The translations under genes and the position numbers were made by a program. DNA of 33,556 nucleotides from a virus, in IMG/VR virus record IMGVR_UViG_3300044712_001527, positions 1-33,556 of that record; one strand, written 5' to 3'. The first letter of the stretch is position 1, and every line of letters starts with the position of its first letter. Shown piece by piece: positions 13,431 through 18,908 of this stretch. The notes under the pieces are model-generated. The model did no database searches. It had not been told where the DNA came from and saw only the letters and a program-made list of their open reading frames with translations.

Positions 13431-13466
13431 GCCACTAAGATACTCGGCCACTTGGATCGGAGTCAA
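13431..13466 (-). promoter_or_regulatory. Leftward sigma-70-type promoter, probably giving a leaderless mRNA
   Basis: Read on the minus strand: -35 TTGACT at 13466-13461, an 18-bp spacer, -10 TATCTT at 13442-13437, then six bases and the ATG at 13430. The start of transcription would fall at or within a base of that A. The sequence upstream of -35 is A-rich (13467-13490), resembling an UP element, in an otherwise GC-rich genome. No ribosome-binding site is possible on such a transcript. Confidence 0.7.
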
Positions 13467-13532
13467 TAGTATTTTTTAGTTCCTTTTTTCCTACGCCGGG
13501 AGTACCTTGTCGGGTGCCAGTCGCGGAACGGG

Positions 13533-13556
13533 TGAGGGGCTCATCCGTCACGGTGA
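13533..13556. promoter_or_regulatory. Possible operator dyads before the rightward unit
   Basis: Two short dyads lie just upstream of the rightward gene: TGAG-GGG-CTCA at 13533-13543 and TCAC-G-GTGA at 13548-13556. A related CTCACGGTGG follows inside the first gene near 13590. RHH repressors usually bind short repeated sites like these. I see no clear rightward -10/-35 pair. Confidence 0.35.
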
Positions 13557-13577
13557 ACGCAACGACAAGGGGAACGC

Positions 13578-13829
13578 ATGCCGCGGACACTCACGGTGGT
13601 GCTCGAGTACCGAAAGGGGAGCGGTATTTGTATGAGTAAGACGAAGGGAGCGAAGAAGATGGACGAGAAGACACACGCGATAAACGTCAAGCTCCAGATG
13701 ACGAAGGAGGAGTACCTGGAGATGAAGGCCGACCTCACCCGCCGGGGCATCCACATGGTGGACTTCGTGACGAAGGTTGTCCGGGAAGCGTGGGAGGAGA
13801 AGGAGAAGGAGTGGGAGAAGGAGGACTGA
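13578..13829 (+). CDS. Putative ribbon-helix-helix protein, first rightward gene
   Basis: 83 residues from ATG at 13578, with AAGGGGA four bases upstream; ATG at 13632 is an alternative with a weaker site. After a basic N-terminus, residues 35-75 read as an RHH unit: strand AINVKLQMT, helix KEEYLEMKADLTRRG, turn IHM, helix VDFVTKVVREAWEEKE, ending in a very acidic/basic tail. It is the first gene of the lysogeny module, ahead of the lipoprotein and integrase, so it may be the lysogeny repressor. The assignment rests on pattern alone. Confidence 0.65.
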   Translation: MPRTLTVVLEYRKGSGICMSKTKGAKKMDEKTHAINVKLQMTKEEYLEMKADLTRRGIHMVDFVTKVVREAWEEKEKEWEKED

Positions 13830-13831
13830 CC

Positions 13832-14173
13832 ATGCGCGCCCTGCTCGTGATCCTCGCGGCCGTGACGCTGCTAGGGCTGGGGTGCGGAAGCCCCGACAAG
13901 CCCGAGGACAAGTCCATGGGCGTCGCGCCCGAAGGGGCCGGTGTTGTCCGCCACGACGAAGGCGGGGTTTACTTGGAACAGGCCCTCGTCAACGGTGGCC
14001 CGGTCGCTGCCTGTGAGGTCTCGGCTGAAATCATATGGGAGGGCCAGCCGTACATCGGGACTACTGGGATGCTCCTCCCGAACGAGCGCCGGAAGGTGAA
14101 GATTTACTGCCCAACTCTCTGGCCGAAGGACCCGCTTCCGAAGGTGGACTGCTTCGCCCATCCGTGCCCGTGA
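13832..14173 (+). CDS. Lipoprotein-like secreted protein in the lysogeny module
   Basis: 113 residues from ATG at 13832, with AAGGAGG seven bases upstream. A hydrophobic leader (LLVILAAVTLLGLGC) ends at Cys18; the lipobox LGLGC is slightly atypical at -3. The mature part begins with a charged spacer (GSPDKPEDKS) and then a small beta-rich domain (VYLEQALVNGGPVAACEVSAEIIW...GTTGMLLPNERRKVKIYCP) that reads like an FxLyD or DUF-type immunoglobulin-like fold with two Cys pairs. Co-transcription with the regulator and integrase suggests expression in lysogens, so a superinfection-exclusion or host surface-modifying role is plausible but unproven. Confidence 0.75.
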   Translation: MRALLVILAAVTLLGLGCGSPDKPEDKSMGVAPEGAGVVRHDEGGVYLEQALVNGGPVAACEVSAEIIWEGQPYIGTTGMLLPNERRKVKIYCPTLWPKDPLPKVDCFAHPCP

Positions 14174-15675
14174 CCAGGGCCGGCTGCTACCTCCGCGTCT
14201 CCACCGACGAACAGGCGGAGAAGGCCAAGTCCATCCCGGACCAGCTCGCGGCCTGCGAGGCGGCGGCCGGCGGCCCGTTCGCCGTGGTCGACCAGGACCC
14301 CGGGATTCCCGGGTGGGTGTGGCCCCGGCCGGGGATGCTCCGGCTCCTCGAGGCGGCCCAGCGCGGGGAGATCACCGAGCTCTGGGCGTGGGACTGGAAG
14401 CGGATCGCCCGGGACGCGGACCTCAAGGGCTACCTCACGACCATGCTCCGGCTGGCCGGCTGCCGGATCCGGGTGGTCGACGGGGCCGGGGCGTCGGCCC
14501 TCGAGGTGAACATTCGCTCCGCCATGGCCCAGGAGGAGACCCGTTCCACGCGGGCCGCGGTCCGGCGCGCGATGCACTCCCTCGCCCGCGACCGGAAGAA
14601 TCCCGGGGGTCGCTCGGTCTTCGGGTACCGCTGGGAGGCCGGCCAGCGGGTGATCGTGCCCAGCGAGGCTTCCCGCCTGGTCGCCGCGGTGGAGGCCATC
14701 GAGGCCGGCGAGTCCGCGGCCAAGGTCGCCCGGGACCAGGGGCTTTCCAACAGCCGGATCTACGACGTGCTCCGCTCCCCCGTGATCGCGGGCGCCTACG
14801 TCTACGGCCGGACCCGCGTTCCCGAGGAATCCACCAGCGCCCACGCCCGGCTCAAAGGCACGGAGCCCCTCGTCTTCGAGTGGGGCGCCCACCCGGCGAT
14901 CATCGAGCGGGCGCGCTGGGAGGCCCTGCAGGCGCTCCTGGACAGCCGGACGCAGCAGAAGTCCCGGTACGGCACGCTGGCCCTCACGGGGCTCCTGCAG
15001 TGCCGGTGTGGGGGCCCCGGAGAGGTGAGCACCGTCTGCCGGCCGCGGTACACCGACCGGTGGTACCTCTACCGGTGCCGGGACTGCGGTTCCTCGTGGA
15101 ACACCCGGGGGTGGGTGGCGAGCATCGTCCGCTCGGTGGCCCGGTACTGCGCCACGCCGGAGGTCGCCGCGCGGATCGCCGCCCACGCGAACGCCGGGAA
15201 CCGCCGGACCCCCGACGCGGCCGAGCTCGGCCGGCTGGAACGGGCTGAGCGGGCGATCATCGACCTTGCCTCGGACGGCACGATTGACGCCGGGGAGGCC
15301 CGCCGCCGGCTGGCCCCGCTCCGTGCGCAGCGGCCACGGCTGGAGAGCGATCGCCGGGGCGTACGGCCGGTGACGGCGGCAGAGGTCCGATCGCGCCTCC
15401 TGCGCGTTGCGGCGGTGTTGGAGTCGACGGCTGGCCTGCCGGACCTCGAGCACGCGGCCCGCCCGGCTTTGCGGCTGGCCCTGCGCCGGATCGTTCCGAC
15501 GGGTCCGGGAGAGGCGGATCTCACACTGCGAACGGACGATGCTACGCCCTCGCAGGTGGCGTTGCGGACAGCGTCGCAGGTGGCGTCGCAGGCGTTGCAG
15601 CACCTATCCGAACGCGGAACGCGGTCCGGGCAGGTCCTGCGTTGGAGACTGGAGGGCCCCCGGTGCCGGCGGTAA
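14170..15675 (+). CDS. int: Large serine recombinase (phage integrase)
   Basis: 501 residues from a GTG overlapping the lipoprotein stop (GTGA). Catalytic domain: YLRVSTDEQ with Arg9 and Ser11, a later WDWKRIARD (the region usually reading DRLSR), and the long helix EETRSTRAAVRRAM. The recombinase domain starts near residue 148 (GRSVFGYRWE...), with VLRSPVIAGAYVYGR around 200-214. The zinc ribbon uses C278, C280, C303 and C306, followed by a coiled-coil motif (about 350-430) that controls directionality in this family. It inserts the phage at a host attB site; no recombination directionality factor was recognised. Near its 3' end the DNA has short direct repeats (TCGCAGGTGGCG twice). Confidence 0.93.
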   Translation: MTRAGCYLRVSTDEQAEKAKSIPDQLAACEAAAGGPFAVVDQDPGIPGWVWPRPGMLRLLEAAQRGEITELWAWDWKRIARDADLKGYLTTMLRLAGCRIRVVDGAGASALEVNIRSAMAQEETRSTRAAVRRAMHSLARDRKNPGGRSVFGYRWEAGQRVIVPSEASRLVAAVEAIEAGESAAKVARDQGLSNSRIYDVLRSPVIAGAYVYGRTRVPEESTSAHARLKGTEPLVFEWGAHPAIIERARWEALQALLDSRTQQKSRYGTLALTGLLQCRCGGPGEVSTVCRPRYTDRWYLYRCRDCGSSWNTRGWVASIVRSVARYCATPEVAARIAAHANAGNRRTPDAAELGRLERAERAIIDLASDGTIDAGEARRRLAPLRAQRPRLESDRRGVRPVTAAEVRSRLLRVAAVLESTAGLPDLEHAARPALRLALRRIVPTGPGEADLTLRTDDATPSQVALRTASQVASQALQHLSERGTRSGQVLRWRLEGPRCRR

Positions 15676-15878
15676 GATGCTTCGGCTGGGGCCGGTGGCT
15701 GACTGCAGTTGTCCGGATGCCGTCCCTGCCCCCGTGGATCATGCTGGCCCTGGCGCCCCCGGGGGGCCTCCGGCGCCGTGCGGTCCGGTGCGAGTTCCGG
15801 GGACGGATCGACGAGGACGCGGTCGCGGGGCGGGTGTACGTCTACGAGGCGGACGAACCGACAGGTAACACCCCGTAA
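15663..15878 (+). CDS. Possible small protein, 71 aa
   Basis: GTG at 15663 has GGAGG seven bases upstream and overlaps the integrase end by 13 bases; ATG at 15717 is an alternative. The N-terminal half is hydrophobic with Trp residues (FGWGRWLTAVV, WIMLALAP), and the C-terminal half is a beta-like RGRIDEDAVAGRVYVYEADE. No family recognised, and the evidence for translation is moderate. Confidence 0.4.
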   Translation: MPAVRCFGWGRWLTAVVRMPSLPPWIMLALAPPGGLRRRAVRCEFRGRIDEDAVAGRVYVYEADEPTGNTP

Positions 15879-16060
15879 CACCGAGCCCGCCGGAGTCTCC
15901 CCCGACGGGCCCGGGTGCCCGCATGCTCGAGCTGGTACGCAGAGCCTTCCCTCGCAGTCTCTACCCTACACGATTGAGGCCCGCCCCCGGGGGTGACAAC
16001 GAGACCCGTGGGGCAGCCGGAGCCGCCGGGAGGGCGTGCCGTGGCGAGGGCGGGCCGTGG
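15879..16060. other. Convergent intergenic region, likely terminator zone and possible attP location
   Basis: No gene seen. The rightward module ends at 15878 and the leftward unit at 16061, so both must stop here. Besides the hairpin at 15885-15910 it holds the palindrome CCCCCGGGGG near 15983 and other GC-rich inverted segments, but no T-run. Serine-integrase attP sites usually adjoin the integrase gene, so this gap and the 13431-13577 gap are the two candidates; no core could be picked by eye. Confidence 0.5.
15885..15910. terminator. GC-rich hairpin between convergent units
   Basis: Arms GCCCGCCGG (15885-15893) and CCGACGGGC (15902-15910) pair at 8 of 9 positions with an 8-nt loop. It starts seven bases after the last rightward stop. 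No U-tract follows in either direction, so an intrinsic terminator is only suggested. Confidence 0.4.
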
Positions 16061-16276
16061 TTACTGCGTCGGCCGCGGTCCCGACGGGCGGTTGATCGCA
16101 TCGGTGTTCTGCTGGATCGCGTCCCGCGCGCCCCACGCCGCGACCACGGCCCCGACGATGGCAGCCACCTCGGCCCACGGGATCGGCTGCCCATTGGACA
16201 TTGCTCCGCCCACGAGGGCCGCAATTCCGCCCACGCCAGCGATCAACGCTCCCCACTTCGTCTTCCCGATCTTCAT
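16061..16276 (-). CDS. Holin-like protein with two membrane segments, 71 aa
   Basis: ATG at 16276 has a near-perfect AAGGAG six bases upstream, which settles the start over longer in-frame options. Basic N-terminus (MKIGKTK), first hydrophobic segment WGALIAGVGGIAALVGGAMS, short loop with NGQPIPW, second segment AEVAAIVGAVVAAWGARDA, and a polar tail. It is the last gene of the late operon, two genes after the endolysin. Size, topology and position suggest a class II holin; small membrane proteins of this shape are also often unassigned in phages. Confidence 0.65.
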   Translation of the reverse strand: MKIGKTKWGALIAGVGGIAALVGGAMSNGQPIPWAEVAAIVGAVVAAWGARDAIQQNTDAINRPSGPRPTQ

Positions 16277-16335
16277 TGGATGCTCCTTCCCGCGGGCGTA
16301 GGCCCGCCACAAGCGCCACAACAGGCGCACCTCAC

Positions 16336-16788
16336 TTACTCGCACGCCAGCCCCGGCAGCAGCGGGTACAGTTCCCGCGCCAGCACCCGCCGGCGCGCGT
16401 CGTCCACGATCACCACGGGCCGCAGCGAGAGCCGCGCCTCGCCGGACCCGGCGTGCTCCATCGCGTACCCCAGGCCGCCCAGCACCTCCAGGGGACCCGC
16501 CTCATCGGCAACCGACGGCTCCGCGAGACACTCAACGGCACCTCCGCAGTCCCGGACCAGCACGGGCAGGGTCCGGCACTCCCACGCGCCATAGGTCCAT
16601 TCGTCCCGGTGGCACCAGCGGACCGCCCAAGAAGCGCTGTCGCCGACGGTCGCGGCCCACGAGGCGTGGTCAGCGGCGATCGCTCCCTGCACGACCACGC
16701 AGGCGGCCTCGAGGCGGCCCGCCAGCGGCCGCGCCGGGTTGCCCCCGAAGAGCAGTGCCAGGACGCAGAGGGCGGTCGCGAGGCTCAC
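16336..16788 (-). CDS. Exported Cys-rich protein of the lysis group, 150 aa
   Basis: GTG at 16788 overlaps the endolysin stop (GTGA). An N-terminal hydrophobic helix (LATALCVLALLFGG) acts as signal or anchor. The rest has at least six Cys in pairs (WCHRD, WECR, DCGGAVEC, final ACE), fitting disulfides in the periplasm. The slot after the endolysin is where Rz-type spanins sit, but there is no long coiled coil, so a spanin call would be a guess. No family recognised. Confidence 0.65.
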   Translation of the reverse strand: MSLATALCVLALLFGGNPARPLAGRLEAACVVVQGAIAADHASWAATVGDSASWAVRWCHRDEWTYGAWECRTLPVLVRDCGGAVECLAEPSVADEAGPLEVLGGLGYAMEHAGSGEARLSLRPVVIVDDARRRVLARELYPLLPGLACE

Positions 16789-17237
16789 GGGGTTTCCTCG
16801 GCCAGCGGCAGCCACGCCGGGTCCCGGCCGGCCCGGATGTCCTCGAGGGAGATCGGTGCCTGGGCGTGGCCCATGTCCACGGGGTCCTTCCAGCGGCCGC
16901 CCCAGGTGAACCCGACTTCCTCGAGGACCTCGCCCAGCTGCATGTACACGAGCTCGTCGGCCCGGGACTTCCCGTCGAGGAGCCGGCCGGAGATCGTGTC
17001 CTGGAGCAGGAAGTCGACCGCGAAGGCCGGGACGAAGTTGTGGTAGCTCGCCCCGAAGGCCTTCTTGCTGGCGCCCGCGGCCAGCGCCTTGGCCTGCCCC
17101 TTCGGCCCGCGGTAGGTCTGCGTGATCACCGGCTCGTAGCGGCGCCCGTAGCGCGCGTGGTAGCGGGCGAAGGCCTCCCGCAGGCGCTCCCGGGTGCTGC
17201 GTTCCAGGCTGAGCAGGTCGCGCTCGGGGTTGCTCAT
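16785..17237 (-). CDS. Endolysin, M15-type peptidase (L-Ala-D-Glu or D-Ala-D-Ala type)
   Basis: 150 residues from ATG at 17237, overlapping the previous stop (ATGA). The zinc-peptidase core is visible: ASYHNFVPAFAVDF with H66 and D75, and near the end WGGRWKDPVDMGHAQ, where H124 is the third metal ligand. The order and spacing match the M15C family, in which S-x-H-x-x-G-x-A-x-D is usual; a Pro replaces the Gly here. The enzyme cleaves peptides of the cell wall at the end of infection. There is no signal peptide and no separate wall-binding domain, so release depends on a holin. Confidence 0.88.
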   Translation of the reverse strand: MSNPERDLLSLERSTRERLREAFARYHARYGRRYEPVITQTYRGPKGQAKALAAGASKKAFGASYHNFVPAFAVDFLLQDTISGRLLDGKSRADELVYMQLGEVLEEVGFTWGGRWKDPVDMGHAQAPISLEDIRAGRDPAWLPLAEETP

Positions 17238-17473
17238 TGCAGCATCTTCTTCATGGCCTCGACGATCAGGCCCACCCCGAGAAGCTGGATCAGGGCCATC
17301 GCCCCGATCGCCTGCCAGCGCCAGGCCTCGACCTTGCGCATCCTGCCCTCCATGTCGGCCCAGCGGGTCTCGCACATCCCGTCCGGCCCGTGGCGCTGCT
17401 CCAGGGTCGCGACCGCGTGCTGCAGCTCGCCCTGCTTGATCTTCCCGTTGCCGTTCTCGTCGGTGGGGGGCAT
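17234..17473 (-). CDS. Small membrane protein with an EF-hand loop, 79 aa
   Basis: ATG at 17473 with GGAGG four bases upstream; a TTG one codon earlier is possible. Residues 5-16 read D-E-N-G-N-G-K-I-K-Q-G-E, matching every consensus position of the 12-residue EF-hand calcium loop. A helical stretch (VATLEQRHGPDGMCETRWADMEGRMRKVEAW, in two parts) and one C-terminal transmembrane helix (about residues 53-73) follow. A coiled segment plus C-terminal anchor just before the endolysin resembles XhlA-type lysis accessory proteins. The calcium loop on it is unusual; there is only one, so pairing by dimerisation would be needed. Confidence 0.7.
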   Translation of the reverse strand: MPPTDENGNGKIKQGELQHAVATLEQRHGPDGMCETRWADMEGRMRKVEAWRWQAIGAMALIQLLGVGLIVEAMKKMLQ

Positions 17474-17500
17474 CAAACCTCCGCAGTGTTCGCTCTGGCC

Positions 17501-17836
17501 CTAGTCGATGTACCTGCGAGCCGCCCGGTAGCAGATCTCCTCGTTCACCAGCACCGGGTCCTCGGGCTCCCACACGTCCGCGCGCGCCAGCCCGCGCTCC
17601 AGCATGGTCTGCGTGAGGCCCGGCTTAACGACGATCACCGTGCCGGCCACCTGCGCCGGCAGTCCGGCGAATGTGGCCAGCCGGATCGTCCTGGTCTTGA
17701 CCCCGAGGAACGACCCGATCGTCTCGCCCCCGTACGCATCCACGGTCACCGGATCCGGCTGCAGCGTCTGGATCACCTGGTCGTTCGCGTCGACGAAGCG
17801 GAGCACCGCTCCGGTCATGTTGCGGATGGTCGCCAT
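17501..17836 (-). CDS. Hypothetical beta-rich protein, 111 aa
   Basis: ATG at 17836 with GGAGG upstream. Alternating strand pattern (ATIRNMTGAVLRFVDAN, VIQTLQPDPVTVDAY, IRLATFAGLPAQVAGTVIVV) then a helical end. No Cys cluster or signal peptide. It lies between the exported fibre-like protein and the lysis genes, so it could be a minor virion or fibre-associated protein. Not recognised. Confidence 0.7.
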   Translation of the reverse strand: MATIRNMTGAVLRFVDANDQVIQTLQPDPVTVDAYGGETIGSFLGVKTRTIRLATFAGLPAQVAGTVIVVKPGLTQTMLERGLARADVWEPEDPVLVNEEICYRAARRYID

Positions 17837-17846
17837 GGGGCCCTCC

Positions 17847-18908
17847 CTACTGCCGGACGATGAAGAAGTCCAAGACCTTGTTGTCCGCGGCCGACGGCCA
17901 CGTGGTGACCACCAGCGAATCCGTCTTGGTGCTGAGCGTCAGGGTGGACGGGGCCGCGCCCACGGTACCCATCACCACTCTGTCCCCGGCCCGGGCGCCG
18001 GCCACGTACTTGCTCCCGGTGCGGTCCCCCCAGAGCGTGCGGGTGGTCTTCAGGGCTACGGTGTCAGCGACCATGAAGACCGGCAGTTTCGGCGCGGTAC
18101 TGACAGCGAGGGCGTTGATGCTGTAGGACACCGTCTTGCTGGCACCATCCGAGAGCACCAGGGACGCGGCACGCCCGTTCGTGCCCAATTTCAGGTACCC
18201 GCTGTAGGGGTTCCACGCACCGAATCCGCAGGCTGAGTCCGTGACCGCATCCCCGATGATGGTCTTCGCCCCGTTGAAGTTCATGGTTCCCGAGGCGGTC
18301 AGAGTCGCGAGGATGGAAGAGCCCGTCACCGTCAACCCCCCGTCGACGGTCAGCCTGTCCGACGCTCCCCCGCTTCCGATCTTGCCGCGGTGCTCCCACC
18401 AGCCGCCCTGGACCGCGTGCATCGAGTCGGCGTTCATCTCGGCCAGGGCCGTGATATAGGCCTCCGACACGATCTCCCCGAGCGAGTAGACCGAGTCGGT
18501 CAGCAGCTGCCCGATGTACCCGGTGGCCACGTAGACGGAGTCAGCGAACGCCTTCGTGGCGACGGATCCAGTGCCCGGGGCCAGGCCGGGCCCGAACAGC
18601 GGCACCGCGTCCATGCCGATGAGGGCGGAGTCGGTCCCCGTGGTCTCGATGAACATGTAGGTGTCCGTCGAGTCGGGAACGAAGCACCACTGCTTCTTCG
18701 GCCCTCCGACGTAGACGCAGGCCTTCTTGCAGGCCGCCGTGTCGCCGTCCGCCTTGTAGCCCCAGATGGTCGCGTTGGAGCTGGTCAGTACCTCGGTGCC
18801 GCCGCTGAGGGTGGTCCGGGAGGCCGGGAAGTAGAACTTCGGGTCCTTGATCGCCCCCGCTGAGGTCGTCCAGGCGAGGAGCATGAGGAGAGTCAACAGC
18901 CGCTTCAT
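17847..18908 (-). CDS. Exported fibre-like protein, 353 aa, with signal peptide
   Basis: ATG at 18908 overlaps the hub gene stop by one base (TGATG). The first 19 residues (MKRLLTLLMLLAWTTSAGA) form a textbook Sec signal peptide. The mature part has short Cys-containing strands (CKKACVYVGG, WCFVP), a helical stretch with repeated ADS/TDS turns, then LTVDGGLTVTGSSI...GTMNFNGAKTI, the repeat style of phage tail fibres, and a beta-rich C-terminus. Position after the tail hub is that of a receptor-binding protein, yet a signal peptide is not expected on a virion protein assembled in the cytoplasm. It could instead be a secreted or surface protein. Confidence 0.75.
   Translation of the reverse strand: MKRLLTLLMLLAWTTSAGAIKDPKFYFPASRTTLSGGTEVLTSSNATIWGYKADGDTAACKKACVYVGGPKKQWCFVPDSTDTYMFIETTGTDSALIGMDAVPLFGPGLAPGTGSVATKAFADSVYVATGYIGQLLTDSVYSLGEIVSEAYITALAEMNADSMHAVQGGWWEHRGKIGSGGASDRLTVDGGLTVTGSSILATLTASGTMNFNGAKTIIGDAVTDSACGFGAWNPYSGYLKLGTNGRAASLVLSDGASKTVSYSINALAVSTAPKLPVFMVADTVALKTTRTLWGDRTGSKYVAGARAGDRVVMGTVGAAPSTLTLSTKTDSLVVTTWPSAADNKVLDFFIVRQ

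Noticed and set aside
15550-15600. Short direct repeats TCGCAGGTGGCG near the integrase 3' end
   Set aside because: They lie inside good coding sequence (SQVA...SQVA) and are too short to suggest an attachment or CRISPR-like array.
15921-15990. tRNA-like D-arm (GCTC...GGTA...GAGC) downstream of the integrase, possible attP within a tRNA end
   Set aside because: The D-loop is too long, no anticodon stem pairs, and no T-arm consensus follows.
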